43,906 nt of DNA from Thiobacillus denitrificans (GTDB taxonomy: Bacteria > Pseudomonadota > Gammaproteobacteria > Burkholderiales > Thiobacillaceae): positions 45,319 to 89,224 of the forward strand of contig DHHQ01000008.1 in NCBI GenBank assembly GCA_002403375.1. Reading direction: 5' to 3'. The translations under genes and the position numbers were made by a program. The notes beneath the pieces are model-generated. The model was not told the DNA's origin. It worked only from the letters and a program-made list of their open reading frames with translations, and did not search any database. Shown piece after piece: positions 17,920 through 27,774 of this stretch. Every line of letters begins with the position of its first letter. The first letter of the stretch is position 1.

Positions 17920-18023
17920 CGGAAGGCTCGGTGTAGAATGTCGCGGAAACAGGACGCCGCCCCTACGACAACAACATGGCGGCGATTGAGACGACATCAT
18001 TATAAAAGCTTAGGTCCGCTGTC

Positions 18024-21000
18024 TTGCGTTTAACCCACATCAAACTCGCCGGCTTCAAGAGCTTCGTCGACCCCACCGTGATTCCCGTCCCCGCGCAGCT
18101 GACCGGCGTGGTCGGGCCGAACGGCTGCGGCAAGTCGAACGTCATCGACGCGGTGCGCTGGGTGCTCGGCGAATCGTCGGCCAAGCACCTGCGCGGCGAA
18201 TCGATGCAGGACGTGATCTTCAACGGCTCCGGCACCCGCAAGCCCGCGTCGCGCGCCTCGGTCGAGCTGACGTTCAACAACGAACTCGGCCGCGCCGCGG
18301 GACAGTGGTCGCAATACGCCGAGGTCTCGGTCAAGCGCGTGCTCGACCGCAGCGGCGATTCGACCTACTACATCAACAACATGCGGGTGCGGCGACGCGA
18401 CGTCGCCGACCTGTTCCTCGGCACCGGCGTCGGCGCGCGCGCCTACGCGATCATCGAGCAGGGCATGATCTCCCGGCTGATCGAGGCCAAGCCGGAGGAA
18501 CTCCGCGGCTACCTGGAAGAGGCCGCGGGGGTGTCCAAGTACAAGGAGCGCCGCCGCGAAACCGAGACCCGACTCAAGGACGCGCGCGACAACCTCAACC
18601 GCGTCGAGGACATCCAGCGCGAGCTCACCAACCAGATCGAGCGGCTGACCGGCCAGGCCGAGGTCGCCCAGCGCTACAAGAGCCTGCAGGCCGACCTGAC
18701 GCTCGCCCAGCACCGCCTGTGGTACGCCAGGAAGCACGACGCCGCGCAGCAGCGCGCGCGCATCGACAAGGATCTGGCCGAGGCGCAGAACCGGCTCGAA
18801 GCCGAAACCGCGCGCCTGCGCCACATCGAGTCGACGCTCGAGACTGCGCGCCAGACCCAGTTCGCCGGGCAGGACACGCTCAACAACGCGCAGGCCGCCT
18901 ACTACCAGGCGCAGTCCGAGGTCGCGCGCATCGAGCAGACGATGGCGCACCAGAACGCGACGCGCGAGCGTCTGTATCGCCAGGTGCAGGACCTGGCCGC
19001 GCGCGTCGAGACGCAGCAGGCGCGCCACGCGACGACCCGGGAGGCGCTCGACGAGGTGAGCGCGCAGCAGCCCGATCTCGAGGCCGCGCTGATGGAGGCC
19101 GAGGCCGCCGCGCGCCAGGCCACCGACAGCACGCTGCCGGAGAAGGAGGCCGCGCTGCGGGACGCGCAGCAGGTGGTGGGCGAGGCGCAGCGCGTGGTCT
19201 CGCAACTCGAGCAGGCGCGCCAGGTCGACGAGAACAGCCTCGGCCACACCAGGCGACAGATCGAGCAGCTCGACGCGCGCCAGCGCCGGCTCGTCCAGGA
19301 GCAGGCGCAACTGCCGCGCGCGGACGCCACCGGGCTGGCCGGCAAGCAGGCCGAGGTCGAGGAACTCTCCGAAATCCTGGCGACCGCGCAGGCGCGGCTG
19401 AAGGACGCCGAGACCGCGCTGCCCGAGCTCGATGCCGCCCGCGCGCAGCACACGCGCGAGCTCGAAACGGCGCGCCGCGCGCTGCACCAGGCCGAGGCCG
19501 AGCTCGCCGCGCTGAAGAAGCTGCAGGAAAGCCTCAAGGCCGACGAGAAGCTCGGCGCCTGGCTGCGCCAGCGTGGTTTGGACGCCGCGCCGCGGCTGTG
19601 GGAAAAGCTCGCCGTCGCCCCCGGCTGGGAGGGCGCGGTCGAGGCGGTGCTGCGCGAGCGCCTGCAGGCGGTGGCGGCCGACGCCGTGCCGGAGTGGTTC
19701 GCCGATGCGCCGCCGGCCCGCCTGACGCTGTGGGCGGGGCAGGGGAACGGCGCGGCTGCCGGCCCCGAATGCCTCGTGAGCAAGGTCGATTGCGCCGACG
19801 CCGCAGCCCGCGCCGCGCTCGGCGACTGGCTCGGCGGTGTCTACTGGGCGGACGACGCGGATGCCGCGCGCACGCGGGCCGCGAGCCTGGCGGCCGGCGA
19901 ATGCGTGGTCACGCCGCAGGGCCACGTGTTCACCCGCCACAGCGTCACCTTCCACGGCCCGCATACCGCGGTCGAGGGCATCCTCGCGCGCGGTCGCGAG
20001 CTCGATCGGCTGACCGCCGATGCCGCCCGCCTGCACGACGAGGTCGCCGAGCACGAGGCGGCCCAGGCGCAGGCGCAGGAAAGCTACGGCGAACGCCAGC
20101 GCGAGATCCAGGCGCTGCGCGCACAGACCGGCCAGACCCAGAGCCGCCACCATACCGCGCAGATGGAACTGCTGCGCCTGCAGCAGGCAGTGGAGCGGGT
20201 GCAGAGCCGCGCGGCGCAGATCACCCAGGAACTCGAGGAAGTGGGCCACCAGCTCGCTACCGAGCAGGCGACGCTCGAGGCGGTGGAAGACCGCCTCAAG
20301 GAATACCGGGAGAAGGACGCCGCCGCCCGCGAGACGCTCTACGCCGCGCGCCAGAAACGCGACCAGGCCGACCGTGCGGTGTTCGAGGCGCGCGAACTGC
20401 AGCGCGCGGCGGAGCGGCGGCACCAGGAGGCCGGCTTCGCGCTGACCACCTGCACCAACAAGATCCGCGAACTCGCCGAAGCGCTCGCCCGCGTCGAGCA
20501 GGAAATCGCCGACGACGGGGCACGGCTCGCCCAGGCGCGCGACGAACTCGCCCGCCTGCCGGCCGACGCCCTCGACGCCGAACTGCAGGATGCGCTGATG
20601 GCGCGTACCGAGACCGAGGCGGCGCTCGCCGCCGCGCGCGATGCGCTCGAGGGGCTCACCGCTCAGCTGCGCAGCCACGACGAGGCGCGGCTGGCGTGCG
20701 AGCAGGGGCTCGATCCCCTGCGCCGCACCATCGAGCAGCTGAAGCTCAAGGATCAGGAAGCGATGCTGATGCAGTCGCAGTTCGAGCTGCAGCTGCGCGA
20801 GGCGGCGGCCGACGAGGCGAGTCTCGAGTCAGGGCTCGCCGACAGCCCGAAGCCGGCCCAGCTGCAGGCGCAGATCACCCGCCTGCAGAACGAGATCGCC
20901 GCGCTCGGCGCGGTCAACCTCGCCGCGCTCGAAGAGCTCACCCAGGCGCAGGAGCGCGCCGAATACCTGGCCGCGCAATGCGCCGACCTGCTGGAGGCGG

Positions 21001-21521
21001 TCACCACGCTGGAAGACGCGATCCGTCGCATCGACCAGGAGTCGCGCGCGCGGCTCAAGGAGACCTTCGACACCGTCAACCGGCACATGGGCGAGATGTT
21101 CCCGCAGCTGTTCGGCGGCGGCCAGGCGCGATTGATCCTCACCGGCGACGAGCTGCTCGACGCCGGGGTGCAGGTGTTCGCGCAGCCGCCGGGCAAGAAG
21201 AACGCGTCGATTCACCTGCTGTCCGGCGGCGAGAAGACGCTGACCGCGCTGTCGCTGGTGTTCGCCATGTTCAAGCTCAACCCGGCGCCGTTCTGCCTCT
21301 TGGACGAGGTCGACGCTCCGCTCGACGACGCCAACACCGAGCGCTACTGCAACCTGGTCAAGGCGATGTCCGACCACACGCAGTTCCTCTTCATCACCCA
21401 CAACCGCGTCACCATGGAAATGGCGCAGCACCTCGCCGGCGTCACCATGCAGGAGCCGGGCGTGTCGCGCATCGTCGCGGTCGACGTCGAGGAGGCGGTG
21501 GGGATGGTCGAGGCGGCCTGA
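18024..21521 (+). CDS. smc: Chromosome segregation ATPase SMC
   Basis: 1165 residues. The N-terminal ATPase half has Walker A in VVGPNGCGKSNVIDAVRW; long coiled coils at ~165-500 and ~665-1000 flank a hinge near 505-660; the C-terminal half has the ABC signature HLLSGGEKTLTALSLVFAM and Walker B FCLLDEVDAPLDDAN. It organises and separates replicated chromosomes together with ScpA and ScpB. The start must be the TTG at 18024, because MRLTHIKLAGFKSF is the conserved N-terminus and no ATG or GTG fits; no strong ribosome site precedes it. A TATAAA at 18001-18006 is a possible -10. serS follows after 73 bases. Confidence 0.97.
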   Translation: MRLTHIKLAGFKSFVDPTVIPVPAQLTGVVGPNGCGKSNVIDAVRWVLGESSAKHLRGESMQDVIFNGSGTRKPASRASVELTFNNELGRAAGQWSQYAEVSVKRVLDRSGDSTYYINNMRVRRRDVADLFLGTGVGARAYAIIEQGMISRLIEAKPEELRGYLEEAAGVSKYKERRRETETRLKDARDNLNRVEDIQRELTNQIERLTGQAEVAQRYKSLQADLTLAQHRLWYARKHDAAQQRARIDKDLAEAQNRLEAETARLRHIESTLETARQTQFAGQDTLNNAQAAYYQAQSEVARIEQTMAHQNATRERLYRQVQDLAARVETQQARHATTREALDEVSAQQPDLEAALMEAEAAARQATDSTLPEKEAALRDAQQVVGEAQRVVSQLEQARQVDENSLGHTRRQIEQLDARQRRLVQEQAQLPRADATGLAGKQAEVEELSEILATAQARLKDAETALPELDAARAQHTRELETARRALHQAEAELAALKKLQESLKADEKLGAWLRQRGLDAAPRLWEKLAVAPGWEGAVEAVLRERLQAVAADAVPEWFADAPPARLTLWAGQGNGAAAGPECLVSKVDCADAAARAALGDWLGGVYWADDADAARTRAASLAAGECVVTPQGHVFTRHSVTFHGPHTAVEGILARGRELDRLTADAARLHDEVAEHEAAQAQAQESYGERQREIQALRAQTGQTQSRHHTAQMELLRLQQAVERVQSRAAQITQELEEVGHQLATEQATLEAVEDRLKEYREKDAAARETLYAARQKRDQADRAVFEARELQRAAERRHQEAGFALTTCTNKIRELAEALARVEQEIADDGARLAQARDELARLPADALDAELQDALMARTETEAALAAARDALEGLTAQLRSHDEARLACEQGLDPLRRTIEQLKLKDQEAMLMQSQFELQLREAAADEASLESGLADSPKPAQLQAQITRLQNEIAALGAVNLAALEELTQAQERAEYLAAQCADLLEAVTTLEDAIRRIDQESRARLKETFDTVNRHMGEMFPQLFGGGQARLILTGDELLDAGVQVFAQPPGKKNASIHLLSGGEKTLTALSLVFAMFKLNPAPFCLLDEVDAPLDDANTERYCNLVKAMSDHTQFLFITHNRVTMEMAQHLAGVTMQEPGVSRIVAVDVEEAVGMVEAA

Positions 21522-21594
21522 ATTCGCGCCGCCCCTAGCCGATCGCTGCGGCTATCGGCGAAAATGCCGCTTTTGAAGCAATTCCGGGACACCC

Positions 21595-22899
<1,305 letters not shown>

Positions 22900-22918
22900 T
22901 CGTTTCGCCGCAGGCTGG

Positions 22919-23044
22919 ATGCGCAGCCGGTCGAGCGCGGAGCGCGGCCGTCTCCAGACCTGCCAGAACGCCGACGGCAGGGTGGCCGCGCCGGAGGCAC
23001 TGCGCCCGTGGCTGGGCGGCCTGGAGCGGCCGACCGCAGCCTGA
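22919..23044 (+). pseudogene. Detached second copy of the serS 3' end
   Basis: In frame +2 the stretch reads ...LQTCQNADGRV, then APEALRPWLGGLE, and stops at 23042-23044. This aligns without gaps to the C-terminus of the intact SerRS just upstream (LENYQRADGGV...PAVLIPYMGG): Q, A, D, G, V, P, L, P, G and G coincide, and the copy is closer to the general family tail. The two are in different frames, so it is not a read-through extension. An ATG at 22919 would give a 41-residue peptide, but I take it as a relic rather than a gene. Confidence 0.7.
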
Positions 23045-23059
23045 TCCGGCAGGCCCGGC

Positions 23060-24484
23060 TCAGCCCGGTACGGCCGGTGTGCCCTCGTTGCGGCCGAGGT
23101 TGATCATCGGATCGAATTCGGCCTCCAGTCGCCGCAGGATGTCGTAGTAGTTGCGGATGTTCTCGGCGAAGTGCAGCGCCTCCACGCCGCGCGCGTAGCC
23201 GTAGCGCGTCACGTTGGCATAGGTGCCGCGGCTCAGATAGGGCAGCGCTTCCTTGACGTCGGCCCAGCTGTCCGGATTGCCGCCGCGCGCCTGTGCGATG
23301 CGGCGCGCGTCCTCCATGTGCCCCTGCCCCTGGTTGTAGGCGGCGAGCGCGAGCCAGGTGCGGTCGGGCTCGGCGATGCGGGCGGGCAGCGACTCCTTCA
23401 GCAGGGCGAGGTAGCGGGCGCCGCCGAGAATGCTCTGGCGCGCGTCGAGGCGATTCGCGACGCCCATGCGGTCTGCCGTCTGGGTGGTCAGCATCATCAG
23501 GCCGCGCACCCCGGTGGGGGAAGTCGCGGAGGGGTTCCACTGCGATTCCTGGTAGCCGATCGCGGCGAGCAGCCGCCAGTCGATGCCGGTGAGCGTCTGC
23601 GCCTCGTGGAAATGGGCGCGCAGGTCCGGCAGCAGCTTGGGACGACGCTCCATGATGCCGAGGATGTCGCTCGCGTCGAGGCGTCTGAGATGGCCGAAAT
23701 AGCGTTCGTAGATCTGGCCGAGCGTGCCGTCCTCGCGCGCCTGCTCGACGAAGCGGGCCAGCGCGTTGCGCATCGCCTGCGAACTCTGCTTCGAAAGCGC
23801 CCACACGATCTTCTGCGTGTCGTCGCCGATGTCGAACGCCACCGCCAGTTCGGGGTAGAAGTTGCGCAGGGCGTCGAATTCCATGCCGTTGATCACCACC
23901 GCGTCGTACTTGCCCGCTCGCAGCCCGGCCAGCAGTTCCTCGGGCCAGACGTGCTCGAGCGTCTCCCACTCGAGGTCGGGATGCTTGCGCTTCTGGCGCA
24001 TCAGGATGGCGGTGTGCCCGGAGCCGGTGATCAGCGCCAGCCGCTTGCCCGCGAGGTCGGCGATGCGGCGGGGTGCGCGCTCGCCGCGCCGATGGACGAT
24101 GTGAACCGGCGTCTCGAACAGCACCGGCCCGGCGATCAGGTGCCTGTCCCTGACCACGGCGCGCGGCAGGGCCGCAGCCGCCATGTGGACCTGGTGGCTG
24201 TCGACCTGCTCGAACAGCTCCGTCAGATGCCCGGACTCTTTCCAGGTGACCGACCAGTTCTGCGACTGCGCGAAGGCGCGGATCAGGTCGTGCTCGAACC
24301 CGGCGGGCTCGCCGTTGTTGCCGATGTAGTAGGTGGCCGGGTTGTTGCGTGCGCCAACCCGCAGTTCGCCGCTGGTTTCCGGCGGCGGCACCGGCTGGCT
24401 GCAGGCGCTCAGCAGCGCCGCCAGCGCCAGCGACGCGGTGGCCAGTCTCCCGATCTGGCCCGTTGTGGTTTTTGGGCTGGGCAT
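23060..24484 (-). CDS. mltF: Membrane-bound lytic transglycosylase F
   Basis: 474 residues. Lipoprotein signal ending in the lipobox LLSAC, then an ABC-substrate-binding-like domain (GELRVGARNNPATYYIGNNG ... LTGSGHTAILMRQ-type segments), then an SLT lytic transglycosylase domain with the catalytic glutamate in AIGYQESQWNPSATSPTGVRG and the AYNQGQGHMEDARR motif. It cuts peptidoglycan glycan strands from the outer-membrane side. The true start is the ATG at 24484; the frame stays open to 24676, but that part is only the antisense of tRNA-Ser. Confidence 0.95.
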   Translation of the reverse strand: MPSPKTTTGQIGRLATASLALAALLSACSQPVPPPETSGELRVGARNNPATYYIGNNGEPAGFEHDLIRAFAQSQNWSVTWKESGHLTELFEQVDSHQVHMAAAALPRAVVRDRHLIAGPVLFETPVHIVHRRGERAPRRIADLAGKRLALITGSGHTAILMRQKRKHPDLEWETLEHVWPEELLAGLRAGKYDAVVINGMEFDALRNFYPELAVAFDIGDDTQKIVWALSKQSSQAMRNALARFVEQAREDGTLGQIYERYFGHLRRLDASDILGIMERRPKLLPDLRAHFHEAQTLTGIDWRLLAAIGYQESQWNPSATSPTGVRGLMMLTTQTADRMGVANRLDARQSILGGARYLALLKESLPARIAEPDRTWLALAAYNQGQGHMEDARRIAQARGGNPDSWADVKEALPYLSRGTYANVTRYGYARGVEALHFAENIRNYYDILRRLEAEFDPMINLGRNEGTPAVPG

Positions 24485-24547
24485 GCTGACAGTCTGGCCC
24501 AGCGGGAAATTTTCGTCCAGTGAGGCGCGGAAACCGCCGACCTCGGT

Positions 24548-24553
24548 TACAAT
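24548..24553 (+). promoter_or_regulatory. Probable -10 box of tRNA-Ser
   Basis: TACAAT ends 10 bases before the first base of the mature tRNA, a suitable spacing for a short 5' leader. No convincing -35 hexamer is seen about 17 bases upstream (GCGCGG is there). Confidence 0.4.
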
Positions 24554-24563
24554 ACGCGCCGCC

Positions 24564-24653
<90 letters not shown>

Positions 24654-24695
24654 TCACGAATAACACCTTGATTCAAATCATAAGCTGTTGATTGC

Positions 24696-24754
24696 CCGTA
24701 GGTTTTTCATGTTTGCTACAGAAGAGTGCTACATGAAGCGCACTCAACCTACGG
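24696..24754. repeat. Nested inverted repeats in the integrase leader
   Basis: CCGTAGGTT (24696-24704) and AACCTACGG (24746-24754) form a 9-bp dyad; inside it TTCATGT (24706-24712) and ACATGAA (24731-24737) form a 7-bp dyad. The outer arm ends three bases before the integrase ATG at 24758, so folding in RNA would hide the only weak ribosome site (ACGGAA). It may be a translational control, or binding sites for the integrase or excisionase. Confidence 0.6.
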
Positions 24755-24757
24755 AAC

Positions 24758-26272
24758 ATGGCAACGCCTTACCTGCAACGCAGAGGGGATACCTTCTCGT
24801 TCCGCATCGCTGTCCCGCTCGAACTCCGGTCCTGCATCGGCAGGCGAGAATTAACGCGGACTCTACGAACCTCAGACAGGCGAACGGCAACGCACCTTGC
24901 GCTCATGCTCGCGTCGCGTGCGCTTCGACTGTTCGGTGAACTACGAGCTATGCCTGAGGATCGCCGCAACCTGATTAGGACGGGTTACACCTTCGAGATT
25001 GACCTAGATGAGTTGGGTTTCCCAAAACGTATCAAGGTCCAGGGTGAACCGCACGAGCAGGAAGCTATTAGCGCAAACCTCAAGGCGGCCCTAGAAGCGG
25101 CTCCAGCGCGTCCAGCCGGAGAAGGTGTACCCACCCATCAGAACACCAGCAGAATCCCGCTAAACGGGCGAGAGCCTGATTCGCTGCCGACGTTCAAGAT
25201 GGTGGTCGATGGGTTCCTTGCCTCATACCAGAGCGGCAAGAAGCCGGCTATGTTCAAAAAGCATCAGCCAGTGTTGTCGATGCTTCTCGACGTTATTGGG
25301 GACAAGCCCGTCAAGTCCCTGAAGCAGGCAGACATCAACGACTTCTTCTCGCTTCTGGAGAAGTTGCCGCCGCGCTGGCGCGACGAATGCAGGCGGCGAA
25401 AACTGACGGTGAGGCAGTTAGCCGAACTGGACCACCCTGAGACGTTGGGTCCGAAGAGCTTCGATGACACTTACAAGGCGTGCGTCCGGGCGTTCTTGAA
25501 GGTGGCGAAGAAGGATTGGCAGGACCAGGGCTTCCCGACGACGCTGACGACTGACGGCATCGAGTATCAGGGCGACAGGGAAGAAGGGGAGAGGCAGCAG
25601 CGCGCCTTCAGGCAGGCGGAGCTTGAGCGTTTGTTCTACGGCGCCGAGATGCAAGGCTTTGCCGCCGACCCGGAAATGGCGCACCGCTACTGGCTGCCAC
25701 ATATCGCCCTGTTCACCGGGGCGAGGGTGAATGAGCTATGCCAGTTGAATCCGCAAACGGACATCCTCGAAGACCCCGAGACCGGCATACATCACTTCTG
25801 GATCACCGAAGACACCGAAGGCGACGAGCGGATCGAGAAGAGCACCAAGAATGCGGTTTCGCGCCGGAAGGTTCCGATCCACTCGAAGCTGATTGAGTTG
25901 GGGTTTCTCGACTATGTGGAGCGCGTCAGAAAAGGGGGCGCCAAGCTGCTATTCCCGGCGTGGAGGCCGTCGCGAGGCAAGGCGAGCGGGGAGGCGGAAA
26001 AATGGTTCCGCCAGTTTTTGCGGGACACAGGGCTGCGTGATGAGACGCGCGGGGCGCGAGTTGTCGGCATGCACGCCTTCCGTCACACGCTACTAAGCCG
26101 CGCGAGCAATGCGAATCCGCCGCTTGACGCAACCTCGATTACGGGACACGCAGGCGAGGTCAACGCGGTGGTTCGCGGCTATCAGGGTGAGCTCTCGCTG
26201 GCGAATAAACAGCGTATCCTTGAGGCGATCCCTTTCGAGATTAATTTTTACGCACAGGCGCACGATTCATAA
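24758..26272 (+). CDS. int: Tyrosine-type site-specific integrase
   Basis: 504 residues. The N-terminus (~1-60) resembles the DUF6538 arm-binding region of large island integrases, followed by a core-binding SAM-like domain (~145-255) and a C-terminal catalytic domain. Catalytic residues seen are R323 in TGARVNEL, H439 and R442 in HAFRHTLLS, H464 in TGHAGE and the likely nucleophile Y475 in VVRGYQGELS. It would integrate and excise the island at tRNA-Ser. It reads inward from attL, starts 104 bases after the tRNA end and has a weak ribosome site. Length is at the upper end for the family. Confidence 0.93.
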   Translation: MATPYLQRRGDTFSFRIAVPLELRSCIGRRELTRTLRTSDRRTATHLALMLASRALRLFGELRAMPEDRRNLIRTGYTFEIDLDELGFPKRIKVQGEPHEQEAISANLKAALEAAPARPAGEGVPTHQNTSRIPLNGREPDSLPTFKMVVDGFLASYQSGKKPAMFKKHQPVLSMLLDVIGDKPVKSLKQADINDFFSLLEKLPPRWRDECRRRKLTVRQLAELDHPETLGPKSFDDTYKACVRAFLKVAKKDWQDQGFPTTLTTDGIEYQGDREEGERQQRAFRQAELERLFYGAEMQGFAADPEMAHRYWLPHIALFTGARVNELCQLNPQTDILEDPETGIHHFWITEDTEGDERIEKSTKNAVSRRKVPIHSKLIELGFLDYVERVRKGGAKLLFPAWRPSRGKASGEAEKWFRQFLRDTGLRDETRGARVVGMHAFRHTLLSRASNANPPLDATSITGHAGEVNAVVRGYQGELSLANKQRILEAIPFEINFYAQAHDS

Positions 26273-26333
26273 TGCGGTGGGCTTGCAGCCCATCTTGTTT
26301 CTGGAAAATCACAATCACGAGAGGGGGGAGAAT

Positions 26334-26930
26334 ATGAACAAGGAACATTCGTCGGCGGTTTCGTCTTTGTCGAAGGAACAGCGCCGAGCGATCAAGAATT
26401 CATACAAAGCGCAATCGAATGCGTACGGATCTCGATCGGAATCGAATGCGTACGAATCTCGATCGAACGGTGCCGAAGAATTCGTCAACGATAATTTGGG
26501 AGCGAATCGCGGTTTTTCTGCACCGGGCTTCGTTGCGAACCCTGCTAGTTGGGTCATTGGGGCAGTTATCGCAGTTATTGCGATTTTGTATTTTGCAGAA
26601 GCAAGCGCTGGCACCTGGATTATTTTCGTAACTGGGGCGCTTATAGCGCTAACAATCTGGGTGTGGGCGAGTGGTTCGCCAGAATACCGGGCGGAAATCC
26701 AGGCGCAGTCACTCTATGGCAACGCAAGCCCGAATTTTGTTTGCCCTCATTGTCACGCGCATGGGTCAGTGAGAACCAAAAAGGTAAGTCGAAAGAAGGG
26801 GATCAGTGGGGCAAAAGCCATGGGTGCATTCTTCACGAATGGCATCTCGATGCTTGCGACAGGCTTGGCTCGCAAAGAAGATGCCACCCAAGCACATTGT
26901 ACGAACTGTGGCTCCACATGGGATTTTTAG
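26334..26930 (+). CDS. Membrane-anchored zinc-ribbon protein, unknown function
   Basis: 198 residues. A polar N-terminal region (~1-65) contains a tandem 9-residue repeat (QSNAYGSRS, ESNAYESRS); two membrane helices follow (~72-90 and ~95-113); the C-terminal cytosolic part carries a zinc ribbon with CPHCHAHG and CTNCGSTW, separated by a basic, Gly-rich linker (KKGISGAKAMGAFF). The ribbon-linker-ribbon arrangement recurs in many small bacterial membrane proteins of unknown role. The ATG at 26334 has an ideal GGGGGGAG ribosome site. The stop overlaps the end of the convergent serine recombinase gene. I do not know its function; a role in the island's defence or maintenance is speculation. Confidence 0.8.
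   Translation: MNKEHSSAVSSLSKEQRRAIKNSYKAQSNAYGSRSESNAYESRSNGAEEFVNDNLGANRGFSAPGFVANPASWVIGAVIAVIAILYFAEASAGTWIIFVTGALIALTIWVWASGSPEYRAEIQAQSLYGNASPNFVCPHCHAHGSVRTKKVSRKKGISGAKAMGAFFTNGISMLATGLARKEDATQAHCTNCGSTWDF
26413..26466 (+). repeat. Two 27-bp tandem repeats inside the zinc-ribbon gene
   Basis: Units at 26413-26439 and 26440-26466 differ at 2 of 27 positions. They are in frame and encode the 9-residue repeat in the soluble N-terminal part. Copy number could change by slippage without breaking the frame. Confidence 0.9.
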
Positions 26931-27622
26931 CGTTCATGCTGGAGGCAGCTTGCTGCGTCTAGCCGTTTTATGACTCGCTGCAGCTGAACGAGTGACCACC
27001 TTCCGCCGTTCGCGGTTTTGATGCCGAGCAGGTTGAGTTGTTGAAGCATCGCCCGCTGCGACATCCCTGCCGCCTGAAACCCGAGAATCAACCCAGACAG
27101 CCTTGAGGCAAACTCGTTGGCGGCGTTTGTACGCTCTTCGATGTTGCGCTTCAGGTTGTCCGGTCCGGCAGTCCCGAGTTTCACACCGCGAGCTTTCGCG
27201 GCAGCAAGTGCCGCCTTCGTGCGTGCGCTGATCTGATCGCGCTCCCACTCGCTCATGACGGCGTGCATCTGGATCATGACCTTGTTCGCCTGCGGCATGT
27301 CGGCGGCGACGAAGTCGCAGCCAGTTTCGAGCAGGCCGGACACGAAGTGAACGTTGCGGGCGAGGCGGTCGAGCTTGGCAATGATGAGAGTCGCCCCGTG
27401 CTTGCGGCTGGCGTCGAGCGCGGCCCGAAGCTGGGGGCGCCTGTCGAGGGCGTTCGCACCCTTGCCAGTCTCGACCTCGATGAACTCGCCAACAAGTTCC
27501 CACGCGCCGCCGTTCAGGTAGGCGGCGACGGCGGCTTGTTGTGCCTCCAGGCCGAGTCCACTTTGTCCCTGCTTCTGTGTGCTGACCCGGTAATACGCGA
27601 CGAACTTGCCGGTTGCCATCAT
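26927..27622 (-). CDS. Serine recombinase, resolvase/invertase family
   Basis: 231 residues. The N-terminal catalytic domain has the nucleophile S14 in YYRVSTQKQGQSG, then LIIAKLDRLARNVHFVSGLL and MSEWERDQISARTKAALAAAKARG, the family's core and helix E. The C-terminal part (GMSQRAMLQQLNLLGIKTANGGRWSL...) is a short HTH-like DNA-binding region. It is too small for a large serine integrase; it may resolve multimers or invert DNA. The start is the double ATG at 27622/27619 with AGGGAAGGA upstream. It is divergent from the HTH-like operon, with facing promoters in the 148-base gap. Confidence 0.92.
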   Translation of the reverse strand: MMATGKFVAYYRVSTQKQGQSGLGLEAQQAAVAAYLNGGAWELVGEFIEVETGKGANALDRRPQLRAALDASRKHGATLIIAKLDRLARNVHFVSGLLETGCDFVAADMPQANKVMIQMHAVMSEWERDQISARTKAALAAAKARGVKLGTAGPDNLKRNIEERTNAANEFASRLSGLILGFQAAGMSQRAMLQQLNLLGIKTANGGRWSLVQLQRVIKRLDAASCLQHER

Positions 27623-27670
27623 CGAATCCTTCCCTGACTACGTCGAAAGACGAACGTTTAACTTGTAGTC

Positions 27671-27699
27671 ATCCTACCGGGCACCGTGAGAACAGTCAA
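27671..27699 (-). promoter_or_regulatory. Sigma-70 promoter of the serine recombinase gene
   Basis: On the minus strand TTGACT (27699-27694) and TAGGAT (27676-27671) have a 17-base spacer. Its -35 lies back to back, 10 bases away, with the -35 of the opposite promoter. An inverted repeat ACAGTCA/TGACTGT (27692-27698 and 27719-27725) spans both -35 boxes. Confidence 0.6.
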
Positions 27700-27709
27700 C
27701 AGGTCGTGA

Positions 27710-27738
27710 TTGACAAAATGACTGTCATGCGGCATGAT
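27710..27738 (+). promoter_or_regulatory. Sigma-70 promoter of the HTH-like gene pair
   Basis: A perfect -35 TTGACA (27710-27715), a 17-base spacer and CATGAT (27733-27738). The expected start of transcription, about 27745, is only a few bases before an ATG at 27748, so the mRNA would be nearly leaderless. Confidence 0.65.
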
Positions 27739-27746
27739 CGCCGCAT
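27727..27746. promoter_or_regulatory. Operator-like palindrome over the -10 box
   Basis: ATGCGGC-ATGATC-GCCGCAT is a perfect 7-bp dyad covering the -10 and probable start site. Its half-sites ATGCGG and CCGCAT also make up the iterons at 29024-29172, in the opposite arrangement. It would suit autoregulation by one of the two HTH-like proteins (inference). Confidence 0.55.
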
Positions 27747-27747
27747 C

Positions 27748-27774
27748 ATGAACAGCGGCGCGTACCAACCGTGA
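27748..27774 (+). CDS. Eight-codon leader peptide coupled to the HTH-like gene
   Basis: ATG at 27748 encodes MNSGAYQP and stops with TGA at 27772-27774, overlapping the GTG start of the next gene as GTGA. It begins 2-4 bases after the expected transcription start. The next gene has no ribosome site of its own, so reinitiation from this leader would explain how it is translated. A sequencing frameshift is the alternative. Confidence 0.4.
   Translation: MNSGAYQP

Noticed and set aside
18001..18006. Full sigma-70 promoter for smc
   Set aside because: TATAAA is a good -10, but no -35 is present at a workable distance, so only the -10 is mentioned with smc.
18030..20678. 882-codon minus-strand open frame inside smc
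   Set aside because: A GC-driven antisense shadow of a clear SMC protein; no ribosome site or motifs.
18305..21538. 1077-codon plus-strand open frame overlapping smc
   Set aside because: Out-of-frame shadow with an almost pure Arg/Ala/Gly composition.
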